From the NCBI GenBank assembly GCA_023101885.1, contig JALPQD010000302.1:337956-401955 (forward strand): a stretch of 64,000 nt of DNA, read 5' to 3'. The notes under the pieces are model-generated. The model was not told the DNA's origin. It saw only the letters and a program-made list of their open reading frames with translations, and did not search any database. Each line of letters opens with the position of its first letter. Within the stretch, counting starts at the first letter, position 1. This document shows, one piece after another, positions 22,437-32,705 of the stretch. Source of the stretch: Typhlomys cinereus. Its lineage: Eukaryota; Chordata; Mammalia; Rodentia; Platacanthomyidae. The position numbers and the translations under genes were made by a program.

Positions 22437-24869
22437 CCCGAGAACTGTACTAGTGTGATCCTCTTACCATAAGTGCCTATAGCCAAAGCCATATCCTATG
22501 CCTCTGGAAACTGGATTCCCATTGCAAATCTGGGTTAAGTTTAGTATCTGGGTTCTGACAAGCTTTCATAGGTAGACCAGCTGTCCTATTCAGGCGAGAC
22601 AGATGCAGATGGGCAGAGAGCTGGTGTTTGAGACCACTGGCAAGACTGGGCCTGTCAGATAGTTAGGCAAGGCTGTTGAGACCTTGGTGTCAAGAAGACA
22701 TTTGAGGTTTTAGTCTGCCCAGGCTTGCAACACTTAGCTGTGTGTTTCAGGAAAGCTTTGTGTGGGGAAGTTAGGGTCCGGTGCCCATAAATAAGCTGAT
22801 TGCATACTTAAGAAATCCCCATCAGAGCCACAAGCAGGCCACTTAGCAGTGCAAAAAGCTGGCTTTCAAGCCACAGCTTACTAAAGAAGCTTCACGGTCA
22901 GACTGTTGCTTTGTGTGTATTAACTCTAAACCCCACTTGAAAGGTAGGTCTTAAAGTTAAAGCAGATGGCCTACTTGAATTTTGCCGTATGCTAAGAGCA
23001 CCTGCCCGCTAGGACCCTGGACTTCTCTGTTGGCATTTTTCCTTGTTATAGTGAGCCAGAATAACAGCTTTGTTTTAAAAGCAGAATGTCTGTTGACATT
23101 TTAGGGAATTCAACAGAGACTTCGGTCCCATATCCCCTCAGTAAGGTGCAGGACTGGCAGCATTCAGCAGAGGACAGGGAACGGTGCTGCTTGCTAATGT
23201 GTGTCAGGTCACAGACCTGGAGGCAGGATGACAAGGGCTTTCAGGGGAGAAGGGAGGTGGTGGGCTTGTCCTGCTCCTTCAAACTACAAGTGGCAGGCAG
23301 CAATCTGGAGCAGTTTCTGAAAGAGTTGAAGTTCATTTGAAGGAGGAGACATAAGTGGCAGCTGATCCCTATTCTGTACATAGGAAAAGACTCAAGTGTA
23401 ACAGTTTTGGGTCTAGAAAAGAAGATGTGAGTTCATTTTTCAGTCATAGGCTGATGAAGCCAGGAACATATTGGTTGTATAAAATCATTGGCTTATGATT
23501 GGAGCACTTTCTTTCTTATATAACTTATGACTTGCATTTCTTCATTTAATGGGCTCTGTTTGTATTTTGGAAATGCAAAATGGAATCATTTCAGCATGGG
23601 GTCATTCAGATGGCACTACAAATCAAAGCACATGTACAATGTTCAAAAGAAGATGATCTGTAAATTGCATTTAGGAATTTTTATTTGCTCAGTAGAAAAT
23701 TAAAACCAATATGCACAAATTGACTGTACCCTGCTTGCAATAAGCTGGCTTTTTAAACATAGAAGCAGTAATAGGCAATATAGTAATGAAAAGCCCCCTC
23801 AGATCTCTCTATACTTACTAGTAAGAATTAAATGTAGTGAAGAAAGAAAGGGTGGATTGGCCAAGCCACAGACAAAGAATGGAGAAAGTTTATTGATTAC
23901 CTAGTTACATGATGTCCTCCCCTTTTCCCCCACTAATTTTCTCAGAAGGGAGAAGAAGCCAGATCTAATGGTAAAGTGGAATTTTTTTCCCTGGTAATGT
24001 GGGCGGGGGTGAAGGAGAAAAGGGGGGTGACTTATTTCCCTGAGGTACATAAGCAGGGGCTTTGTAAGTGCCTGAGGGCAGTGACAGTGAACAGAAGCTT
24101 TGTCCTGAGCATGGAGGATAGAAATCCTATCATTAAAAATCAAACATTAAAAAAGATTGAAATATTCATGATGAGACTATGCTTTAAATTATTTCAATTA
24201 CAGTTTTCACTTCAGCATTAAAGTTATCAATCCTTTGTTGACAAACTCCATGCCCTGTGGTCTTTGATGGCTGAAGCTCAAATTCATGGATAGACTGTTC
24301 CCAAGGTATGATCCTTTCCTTCTTATTGATCTCCAACACACTTTCATGATTTGATAACAGATGTTTATTTCAAAACCATAAATTATTTTCTCCTTGCTGT
24401 TTTCTTTCTGGGTTCATTGGGCAAGAGCAAGTTGACTGATAAATAAACCAAGGGCTATAGCTTCTGGTCATTTGTTCTAATAAATGAGTTAAACAAAAAC
24501 CACAATCAGAGATAAGATAATTTTCTCATATCAGGATTCCATCAGTTACTAAATTCCTGCAATCAATGTTCTTCCCACCTACACTTCTGCCTGTTCTCAG
24601 TGTGCCCTTTTGGGATGACTCATCTCTTCCCCTTAGCTAACACCTGTGCTTTCAACACTATTTCTCCTCGCTTTCCAGAAAATATACAACACTGGAATGC
24701 AAACTTCTCCTTTCCCTTCTTATTGGCTTTGATCAGTCATTTCTTTCACTGAGCTGTGTCTTAAGGAAGCATCCTGGCCAGAAGGGAAAAAAGAAAAACA
24801 CACAGGAAGACATTTTTCTGTTGTTTATTTTTCCAAGATAATCTAGAATAGAATAATCAGGCTCCAAAC
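22437..24869. other. Unassigned sequence
   Basis: About 2.4 kb without a recognised element, exon or RNA gene. Mild A/T-rich runs only. Confidence 0.4.
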
Positions 24870-25287
24870 CTCTGTTTATGAATGGATATGGATGTGAGCA
24901 TCTTAAATGTAGATAAATCCCTCAAAAGAAACAACTCTGCCAGAGTTGACCAAGTTGACTGCCAGTATGAAGGGACCAGTCAGACACAGGGGAGTCCAAA
25001 AACCCCAGTTAGATTTAAGAAAACTAAAATAGACGATACAAAAAGCCTTAGTTAGATTTAAAGAAACTAAAACTAACCAATAAGGAAAAGTCACTTTTCC
25101 CAGGTCTGCATAACCCTACACATACCCAGGCTCTGCCAGCCATCAAATGACTGACTCCCTTTTCCCTCCTGGACTCCATGTCTTATGAGTTCTTTTATTT
25201 TTTTTTTTACCTAATAATTCTTTCCTTGTGTTCTGGTGTCATTCTCTGACTCCAGGAACACAAAGCCTGGAAAGAAATCTGGTATCA
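24870..25287 (+). mobile_element. LTR of class I-like family D, plus strand, 5' truncated
   Basis: It aligns with the reverse of the 26.27-26.83 kb LTR: a CTCAAAAGAAACA stretch, TTAAAGAAACTAAAACTAACC with CCAATAAGGAAAAG (a CCAAT box), and an end in GGTATCA. The U3 start present in the other copy is missing. A T-run at 25196-25208 disrupts the polyadenylation region. Confidence 0.65.
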
Positions 25288-25629
25288 CAGGGGGACAAGG
25301 GAGCTGGGAGAAGTTACCAGAGAAGAGGATGAATACCAACCATTATGATATGTACATGTGAAAAAAACATAATGAAACCTATTACTATATATGTTAAATT
25401 AAAACATGCATACAAATACACACATAAACACTTCCAGGCACGAATGGTGCAGTCTCTACCTGCCACACTCCTGGGGATAATTGTTGACACACATTCACTC
25501 AGAACATGTTCTCTAAAAGAACTTGAGCCTTGGAAGTAAGGCACTGTCATTCCTTTGACCTTCTGGGTTCAACAGGGGCTATCAGGAATAACTTCAGTGG
25601 AACAGGAAATATTTAGAAAGATTAAAATC

Positions 25630-26043
25630 TGTTGCAGTCCGCCTGCCTAGTTGCTGATAAATGACCAGAACACAACTTAAGGGAACAAGGAGTTTACTTT
25701 CTTACAATAGTCCGGTTACAGTTCATAGTCCAGCTTGACGGGAGAACACACACCAACACCAGGGCCGAGGGAACTGGCCACCATAACAGCTGAGAGATGG
25801 ACAACCCTTACTTGCCAGACCAGCATGTCTGGCCAAGTATACAGAAGGATGCCCACTCTCTCAACCAGCTCTCTGTGATTTATCCAGGGCCTAATCCCAC
25901 CCACCATGGGCTGGGTCTTCCCCAGCAGCCAGACAATCTTCTTCAGGTTTGCTCTGGGCTTAACTCAACCATCAACTCTCTACACCTGTGCCCAGAGCTC
26001 AAACCCTCAAGAGTCAAGTTGACACCTGTGTTTAACTATGACA
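25630..26043 (-). mobile_element. Solo LTR of family B, minus strand
   Basis: A 414-bp LTR with TG and CA ends (TGTTGCAG... and ...CTATGACA). A perfect 5-bp duplication, AAATC, flanks it at 25625-25629 and 26044-26048. The duplication size fits ERVL/MaLR integration. It is the reference copy for family B in this window; others are at 6.0, 37.1, 37.3 and 39.4 kb. Confidence 0.88.
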
Positions 26044-26199
26044 AAATCTCATTGATTACAAATAATAAAAACATCAGTCTTTAACTAGATAAGGATACAT
26101 CCTTTTACATGCTTTCAAGATCGTTCAGGTCAAAGATTAGAAAATGCTTTTTATCTTATAAAGTCTACAAAGGCAGGCTAACTCCTGCATTTCTTACAT

Positions 26200-26952
26200 T
26201 TTATTATTTTATGTGTGTGTGTGTGTGTCAGAGAGAAGAAAGAAAACATGTGCATTCTGTGACACACAGGTGTGATAGAAGATTCCTTATGTCTTGGAGT
26301 AAAAGATTAAAACCAGAACACATGGAGAGGATTAAAGTAAAATTTTATTGAGAGTGAGAAAAAGCAAGGAACTCCTGGATACTTAGGGAGTCCTTCAGGG
26401 GCAAGAGAGTTGTTTGGTGGGAGATACTTATATGGTCAGGCAGGTCTTTTGAAAAGTGGCTTTTCCTTATTGGTTAGTTTTGGTTTCTTTAAATTTGATT
26501 GGGGCTTCTGGTCCCCTTTTTATTTGATTGGATTCTGGTGTCTGAGCTGTTTCTTTTGAGGAACTTAACTTATCTGCTTGCAAGGGATTTATTTCTTATC
26601 TCCTTTCATAAATAGAGGTCTGGGGAACTTTCCAGAATTGGTGATTTTATCTTTTCTATGGGGGATTAGAGTCAGTTCCTGGAATCGATAGGGTGTGTTC
26701 CTTTAGAATAACCCTAGCAGTGGGGTGAGCAACCTTCAGAACCTTCCCAGCCTGGCTACTCTGTTCTAATCTGCCCAGGAAACAGTTATTCTAGTCTAAA
26801 ACTGCCCAATGAAAGCTATTCTGTTCTCTTAGGTGGAGGTCAGAATATAAGTTACTTCTCTCTTTCTACCATGTGGGCTTCCAGGAGACAAAATTAGGTT
26901 GCCAGGTTTAGGACAGTAGGTGCCTTACCCTCTGAGATGTATTGCTGGCCCC
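26200..26952 (-). mobile_element. Older rodent SINE split by an LTR
   Basis: The minus-strand SINE has its tail and 3' body at 26200-26272 (TTTATGTGTGTGTG, then GACACACAGGTG). Its remainder is at 26832-26952 (GGAGGTCAG, CCATGTGGGCTTCCAGGAGA, CTCTGAGATGTATTGCTGGCC). The two pieces join directly at GGTG. Layout matches the element at 54.64 kb and the rodent B2/B3-like group. Confidence 0.65.
26273..26831 (-). mobile_element. Solo LTR of class I-like family D, minus strand
   Basis: An LTR of about 559 bp inserted in a SINE. GGTG is present on both sides (26269-26272 and 26832-26835). Four bp is the duplication size of gammaretrovirus-like (class I) elements. A five-base reading, AGGTG, is also possible because the next base matches. 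On its own strand it holds CCAAT (ACTAACCAATAAGG near 26464-26480 on the plus strand as its complement) and ends TCTATCA. Its 5' end is TA in place of TG. It has no internal region. Confidence 0.72.
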
Positions 26953-26955
26953 TGA

Positions 26956-27179
26956 CTTCTGCATTTCTTGCTTCATTATGGAAGGCTCTCTTTGATGTTT
27001 AAGAAAAGGATCACCATGCCTGGAGTTTCTTTTCCACTGTGACCCACTGTATGACATAATTTTGAAGAGTTATGCTTTGTCAAGGAGGCAATAACCTCCC
27101 CTGACTCTCTCACTGGCAAAACCATTCTCTATAGCCTAACCAACACCTCTCTCTTTCATTTGCAAACCTTTAAAGTTGC
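26956..27179. other. Unassigned flank of the class II provirus
   Basis: No element recognised. Confidence 0.3.
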
Positions 27180-27185
27180 TCTGAC

Positions 27186-27588
27186 TATAGGAGGAACGGA
27201 CCAGGCAGGCCTGTATTAAGGTCTCTGATCAACCATCACTTACAATACCTCCTCCTGGGAGCATGCCACTCAGGGATCATCTGTATGGGCCGCATGCACA
27301 AATGCAACTTCCCCAAACTACACCTGCTGCCTTGCCTGGTGCTGACGTCAAACCACCTGGCTGAGAGGACCAGTCTGGTCAGGATGACTCAGCAAAGCTC
27401 ATGCTGAGACTTCTGGGAGGTTGGGTGGGGTATATAAGCAGCCCGATATTTACAATAAAGGAGCCTGCGAGCCTGAGAGCCTAAGAGCCTGCTTTGCCAC
27501 TCATCTGACTTCTGGGGTCTGCGCCATTGACTCCGTGCCAGCTTATCCCCACCCCCAAGGGTCTCCGTGGGCCCCCGAGACTGCTACA
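27186..27588 (+). mobile_element. 5' LTR of the class II provirus
   Basis: The LTR starts TATAGGAGGAAC (first TG mutated to TA) and ends GACTGCTACA. TATATAAG is at 27431-27438 and AATAAA at 27454-27459, only 23 bp later. That spacing implies a very short R region, as in betaretroviruses. After AATAAA it has about four GAGCCTG-like units; the 3' LTR has about two. Confidence 0.92.
27431..27438 (+). promoter_or_regulatory. TATA box of the 5' LTR
   Basis: TATATAAG in the GC-richer U3 end. The 3' LTR has TATACAAG at the same place, a changed and probably weaker box. Confidence 0.7.
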
Positions 27589-27590
27589 TC

Positions 27591-27609
27591 TGGTGCCCCA
27601 ATGTGGGGC
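27591..27609 (+). other. Retroviral primer-binding site, tRNA-Lys1,2-like
   Basis: TGGTGCCCCAATGTGGGGC lies two bases after the LTR end. It matches the known Lys1,2-type site except for two C-to-T changes and one extra C. This supports a class II assignment. Confidence 0.75.
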
Positions 27610-28259
27610 TTCCTCGGCGGCCCTTTCCTCCTCGGGGGACCAGTGTGGAGTACTGTGTCCCCTTCGGCAGTTGTTCGGTAAGCTGGCCCCTTTGTATTTA
27701 ATGTCTTTACCTTCACGAGAGGAGAGCATGAAAGTCCCTTTCCCTTTCTCTATGTTTGTCTGTCCACGGATAGGGAGGTACCCACTTTGGTTCTGGTTCG
27801 CCTGACATCTCCACATAAGGGTTGAGCCCCCAGGAGATGGAACCCAGGAGAGGTCTCCTGATTGACCCTCCTCCTCTGGAGACATCACGTGGGCATACAG
27901 CCGTGGCCTAAGAACCATGGAAGTTCCCTACAAAGCACAAGACATTTGGGTTCGATACATTCTTTGTCTCATCTGCTCCTCTTTAGTCTCATCTCTGGTC
28001 TTTAATAAAATAAAATGGCCTTCCCTCAGAGGAGTGCACAGAAGCTGTGGGCCAGGGGGTCCAGAGTGGGGTAACCATCTTCCCTACTCAGTGCTCGTGC
28101 TTTCACCTGCCACGCGGGGCCCGAGGATGCAGAGGCTTGGAGCCTGGGCAGCCACCGCAGCAGCAGGGGCACACACTCATGCTTCCCGGCCCATGGAGAG
28201 CGAGAAGAAAGAAAGGAAGGAGGCACATCAGGGCTCTAGCATGCTGCGCCAACCATGCT

Positions 28260-28367
28260 TGCTGGGGCGGTGGTAAGACAGGTCACCTCCCAAGGGACTG
28301 CCCCAATGCCCGTCCCCGGACCTGCTGCCCAAAATGTAACAAGGGATTCCATTGGGCTTGCAACTGC
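28260..28367 (+). pseudogene. Gag nucleocapsid zinc-knuckle remnant
   Basis: Two retroviral CCHC boxes lie in one frame. The first, at 28260-28301, keeps Cys, His and the last Cys in the right spacing but has Gly where the second Cys should be, so this finger is broken. The second, at 28326-28367, has complete C-X2-C-X4-H-X4-C spacing (CPKCNKGFHWACNC). In retroviruses nucleocapsid fingers bind genomic RNA during packaging. Upstream gag is largely missing or frameshifted, so no functional Gag is made. Confidence 0.85.
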
Positions 28368-28507
28368 CACTCACAGCTTTCTAATGTCCAGCAGAATACC
28401 AAGCCTAATTTAAACTCCCAGCAGGGCACCCCTCAGCCCCATTAATAAGCAGGGACAGATGTTATCCTAAGGTATTCTGGACTTTGCCCATTTTTCCACA
28501 TTCTCCT

Positions 28508-28636
28508 ATGACAACTGTATACCTTGATGGTATTCCAGTTAAGGGGTTGGTGGACACAGGGGCCGATGTCACCATCCTTACTGAGATTGAAGCACACAGG
28601 TTTTCCCATTGGAAATTCAAACCAGGCCCCTTATAG
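28508..28636 (+). pseudogene. Retroviral aspartic protease N-terminal remnant
   Basis: In a different frame from the zinc knuckles, as is usual for pro, the sequence encodes the catalytic loop LVDTGADVTIL (about 28547-28579). The frame stops at TAG 28634-28636, well before a complete protease. The flap and C-terminal dimer parts are absent. Confidence 0.88.
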
Positions 28637-28922
28637 CTCTTGAACAATCAAGCCATGGCACCCTTAGAGACATGGTTTGAACTTGGATTGCAGAGATTTG
28701 TGAGGCCTTGGTCCAGTCGACTATCCACATATCCTGACATGCCTTCCAGAGGTGAGGTCCTTTGAGGGCCCGTAGCCAATGATGGATAAGATCCTGTGAA
28801 ACAGGACAACCTAAGACAAGTACGGTCTGTAATGCTGGATGCCCTCTGAGGTGGGGTCAACAAGGTCAGAGCAAAGAACTCTGGCTCCTGCTGGCTGTCA
28901 AAATAAATAAAAAGGAGGGATA
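28637..28922 (+). mobile_element. 3' internal segment and polypurine tract of the provirus
   Basis: The sequence after the protease stop is non-coding and is shared with 31.79-32.07 kb, so it belongs to the 3' end of the family's internal region. A polypurine tract (about 28909-28920) stands just before the 3' LTR. Confidence 0.75.
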
Positions 28923-29310
28923 TGTAGGAGGAATGGACCAGGCAGGCCTGTATTAAGGTCTCTGATCAATCATCACTTACAATACCTCTACCTGGGGAGC
29001 ATGCCACTCAGGGATCATCTGTATGGGCCGCATGCACGAATGCAATTTCCCCAAGCTACACCTGCTGCCGCGCCTGGTGCTGACGTCAAACTGCCTGGCT
29101 GAGAGGACCAATCTGGTCAGGATGACTCAGCAAAGCTCATGCTGAGACTTCTGGGAAGTTGGGTGGGGTATACAAGCAGCCCGATATTTACAATAAAGGA
29201 GCCTGAGAGCCTGCTTTGCCACTCGCCTGACTTCCGGGGTCTGCGCCATTGACCCTGCACCAACTTATCCCTGCCCCCAAGGGTCTCCGTGGGCCCCCGA
29301 GACTGCTACA
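28923..29310 (+). mobile_element. 3' LTR of the class II provirus
   Basis: It starts TGTAGGAGGAATGG and ends GACTGCTACA. It is 15 bp shorter than the 5' LTR, mainly from fewer GAGCCTG-like units after AATAAA. Confidence 0.92.
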
Positions 29311-29316
29311 TCTGAC

Positions 29317-29849
29317 TTTTATTCCCTCAACAGACTAATTCTTTCTTAATGTCAAAAAAGACATTTCCTTTGTCTATTGGCATCAATATGGGGGTGCCAG
29401 ATGCCAAAACTTGAAGAAACTGGTATCTCTGTTCCTTAGGAACTCCAAAAACTTTCAAGAGAGAACAAAGAACCTATCCAACTCTGGAATCTTTCACCCA
29501 TTGCCCCATAGAGCCCCAAGACCACTTCCTCTTTGACAAATAAGGGATGTTTTTCATTGGCACAGCATCTACTCCATTTTCTCAAACTGTCTCATCCACT
29601 TCCTCCACTGTTTCCCCTACTGTCTACTCCACCAATTCCTGTCCCCTAGTTTATTTCCTTAGGAGGAGCAGGAAGCAGAACCTCTGCCTTGGTAGCAACT
29701 GAAGGCTCCTTGAAAGAAGCATTCTCTGCTGAAGATCTGAGACACCTGACCCAAAGGTCAGCTGGGTTCAGTGTTACCTGGAGAAGTGACCCTCAAAACA
29801 CAGCACACACAGAAACCATAAACACATGCCCCTCCCTTTTGTTATAAAG
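29317..29849. other. Unassigned sequence between LTRs
   Basis: It might be retroviral internal sequence, since it lies directly upstream of a family D LTR. I see no conserved retroviral motif and no polypurine tract. Confidence 0.3.
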
Positions 29850-30504
29850 TGATTTCTTAATAATTTAGGCAGTTTTAGAGCAACCATGCTGGAATGTCTC
29901 TAAAGGTCTTTGAAGGTCATCCCCCACTGTTGGGATTACCCTAGAGGAACACCCCCAGTGGATAGGGAGGAACTGACTCTAATTCTTCACAGAGATAAGA
30001 TAGTTAAGTGCCCCCAACTCTTCACTTATGAAAGGATGTGGAGATTAGTTCTTTAGATAAGCCCACCAAGAGGTGGACACAAGATCAACTGGGATGGGAC
30101 CTAATGTGAGCTAACCAATGAGAAAAAGCAATTTTTCCCAGGCTTGCCTAAGTGTATAATACCTGACCTTGGCAGCCATCTTTGGCGCCTGCTCCTCATG
30201 GCACTCCACCTCTGGAGTCCATGAGTTCCTTTCCAGCTGCCTGACTCTCATGGATTCCATGCCTGGCCCTCACAGCACTCCACATTCCTTGCCCCTCTGG
30301 ATTCCATGCCTAGAGTCCATGAGTTCTCCAGGGTGCCCTTGTCCCACATGGTACTCCACAGCTGGAGTCCATGAATTCCATTCTTTTTCTCCTCTAATAA
30401 ACTCTGCTTTAATCCAATCCTCTATGCGTACTCTGATTTCAATCTATGGTTCCTAACACAAGAACCCAGATACATAAAAACTCCTAGAAAGTCACCCTAC
30501 AACA
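29850..30504 (+). mobile_element. LTR of class I-like family D, plus strand, near full length
   Basis: About 655 bp. The U3 phrase AGGCAGTTTTAGAGC is near 29867, the CCAAT context CTAACCAATGAGAAAAAGC near 30113, and a TATA-like GTATAATACC near 30153. AATAAA is in CTCTAATAAACTCTGC near 30395. The end, GTCACCCTACAACA, matches the family end. Between about 30195 and 30380 a unit with ACTCCAC and CTGGAGTCCATGA(A/G)TTCC repeats imperfectly. A 95-codon open frame across it is not a gene. Confidence 0.72.
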
Positions 30505-30591
30505 TAAGATCTAGTTTGGACAGCCTTTCGCACACTTGTTTTCTGTGGTTTAGTTTGTGGTGGAATTGATCTTCTGACTGTGTTGGCCAAA

Positions 30592-30850
30592 TGTTGAGGG
30601 GTGACTCTCTAGGAGTCTATGTGTCCTGGTTCTTGTATTTGGGTGTGAAGACTGAAATCACAATAGACATAGAGGATTAAGGCAGAGTTTATTAGAGGAG
30701 AGAAAAACTCAGACTCCAGACGTGGAGTACCATGGGGACAAGGGTGCCCTGGAGGACTCATGGACTCGAGGTATGGAATATGTGAGGGACATGGAGCTGG
30801 AAAAGAGCTCATGGACTCCAGACATGGAGTACTGCCGTGCTCTTATCTGA
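30592..30850 (-). mobile_element. R-U5 fragment of family D LTR, minus strand
   Basis: It begins TGTTGAGGGGTGACTCTC, the complement of the family end, and runs back through TTTATT (AATAAA complement, near 30690) to the GGAGTCCATGA units. The U3 part is absent. It faces the 29.85-30.50 kb LTR with an 87-bp spacer. Confidence 0.7.
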
Positions 30851-30909
30851 CCAATCTGGTAGACTAGGTCTCAGTTTGGAAAAGATGGATTCAAAGAAAT
30901 GTCTTTTGG

Positions 30910-31159
30910 GGACTGGAGAGGTAGCTCAGGGGTTAAGCCTCTGCCTTGCAGGCAGAAGGTCCTGAATCTAGACCCCATGTATAGACACCAGGCAGAAGCA
31001 GGGGCACTTGCATTTCTGGTCTTGGTAAGGCAGAGCCTGTGAATCCCAGGTCAGAGTAAACAAGGAGGAGGTGGAGGCGGTTCATGGTGGTTCCCGAATT
31101 CATCCGTGGTTCTACACCCCCCCACACACACATGCACAATTGAATAACTAATAAAAAAA
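30910..31159 (+). mobile_element. Lineage SINE (B2-like head), plus strand
   Basis: GGACTGGAGAGGTAGCTCAG head, CTGCCTTGCAGGCAGAAGG, the family body GGCAGAGCCTGTGAATCCC and a short CA tail. TCTTTTGG flanks it at 30902-30909 and 31160-31167. Confidence 0.85.
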
Positions 31160-31167
31160 TCTTTTGG

Positions 31168-31789
31168 AAAAAGAACATGGCATTATTTGAAATAAATAAG
31201 AAAAATAAGGAAAAATGGGAATTTTCAGGCCTTGGTGTTTCTGCCCAGTTCAGGCCTAAGGCCTGTTCCCTGGGGAAGGTCACAGTAACCCCATGGGTGG
31301 ATGCTGTCAGTCTCCTAGGTAATTTAAGCTTTGCCTCTGGCAGGAGGAATTCTTCTGGGAATTGGGTGTACCTCCTACCTGTTCTTAGGTTTTTTTGGGA
31401 TTAGCTTCCTGCTCTCTGATCTAGAGAAAAAGCCTGACTTTTAACTTTAAGTCAAATTCTAAATAGAGATTTCATGTCTAGTCACTCACAATAAGTAGAT
31501 TTGTTAGCAAGAATGTATACACTGATTTTAAAGAAATTAGAGAACAACTTCAAGAGTCTTAAAACATAGGTGGGTAAAATTCCCACCTATGAACCAACTC
31601 AGAAATTCTAGAAGTATGAGACTATGCTATCTGTTCACTAGAACTTGAAAAGGATGTTTGCTCCCTCTTGGATTGTAATTTATGCTATCATAGGAGGAAT
31701 GTTCTTTTAATAATTATATTGCTTAAGTGTTTCCTTCAGCACATCTCTCAGGAGCACTCCATCAACAAGACCACACTACATGCACTTAT
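31168..31789. other. Unassigned sequence
   Basis: No element recognised. It lies in the ERV-rich zone. Confidence 0.35.
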
Positions 31790-32260
31790 GGCCCTTGTAC
31801 ATTCAAGCCATGGCCCCCCCCTAGAGACATGGTTCAAGCTTGGATTGCAGAGATTCGTGAGGCCTTGTTCTAATCTACTACCTACATATCCTGGCATGCC
31901 TTCCCAGAGGTGAGGTCCTTCCAGGGCTGGCAGCCAATGACAGGTAAGATTCTGTTAGGCAGGACAACCCAAAGTAGATGCAGTCCATTATGCTGGACCC
32001 CCTCTAAGGCAGGGTCAAAAAGGTCAGAACAAAGAATTCTAGCTCCCGCTGGTTGTCAAAAAGGATGGATATGTAGGAGGAATGGACCAGGCAGGCCTGT
32101 ACTGTCTGAGCTTATGCAACTTTCCTAAGCTAGAACCTGCTGCCATGCCCGGTGCCATGCCTGGTGCTGATGTCAACCTGCCCGACTGAGAGAACCAACC
32201 CAGATAGGACAACAGCAAAAGCTCATGCTGGGACTTATTGGGACGTTGGGCACATGTATA
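31790..32260 (+). mobile_element. Second class II ERV fragment (3' internal end plus partial LTR)
   Basis: The part 31790-32070 aligns with 28655-28920 of the deleted provirus (CAAGCCATGGC, GAGACATGGTT, GGATTGCAGAGATT, CATATCCTG). A purine tract, AAAAAGGATGGA, follows, then an LTR starting TGTAGGAGGAATGG at 32072. The LTR lacks an internal piece after GGCAGGCCTGTA and stops near 32260, before the TATA, R and U5. No coding capacity. Confidence 0.8.
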
Positions 32261-32363
32261 GTTAATTGTAAGGAAAAACATGTTCCTTATTGAAATCAAA
32301 AGGAGCTCAAATCTCCTCTGTGTATTTTAACTAGTCTCAAAAATCAGTCTCTGTTAAAACAAT

Positions 32364-32705
32364 GACAACTATGTAGGCTCAGCCCCATGGCTATCTGGTG
32401 GAGCATTATAGACGAGCTAGATTTGGAAATACTGAGAGAATGTTTCTGTTAATGCCTTTATCCTCAAACAATGGGTTAGGTTCTTGAAAAAAATGTCCAC
32501 CCTGAAGGTGATTTCTGTTGACTAAAAGAATATGTGTCTGTTTGCAAGTACAACATTCTTTACCTCAAAATTTTCTGTATAAAAGCTGTCACAAAGTTTC
32601 AATAAAATGGGTTCAGAGTCACTAGCCTAGAGAGTTGTGCATTTCTGTTCTTCACTCTAGTCTAGGGGAGCCCTGGTCTCGAGGCCGTGGTTCTGGCCTG
32701 CGGCA
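32364..32705 (+). mobile_element. Probable ERV LTR, other family, plus strand
   Basis: It has LTR architecture: TGTAGGCTCAGCCCC start, a TATA-like TGTATAAAAGCTG near 32577, AATAAA near 32603, and CTAGTCTAGGGGAGCCC after it. Boundaries and family are uncertain. Confidence 0.5.

Larger units (their letters stand above)
27186..29310 (+). mobile_element. Deleted class II (ERVK-like) provirus
   Basis: Paired LTRs (27186-27588 and 28923-29310) enclose 1334 bp. A perfect 6-bp duplication, TCTGAC, flanks it at 27180-27185 and 29311-29316; six bp is usual for ERVK/IAP-type integration. A primer site resembling the tRNA-Lys1,2 type follows the left LTR. A purine tract, AAAAAGGAGGGA, precedes the right LTR. 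Only traces of nucleocapsid and protease coding remain. Most of gag and essentially all of pol and env are deleted. It cannot encode a virus. Confidence 0.92.

Noticed and set aside
27481..27918. 145-codon minus-strand frame across the ERV
   Set aside because: It runs antisense through an LTR and leader; no family resemblance.
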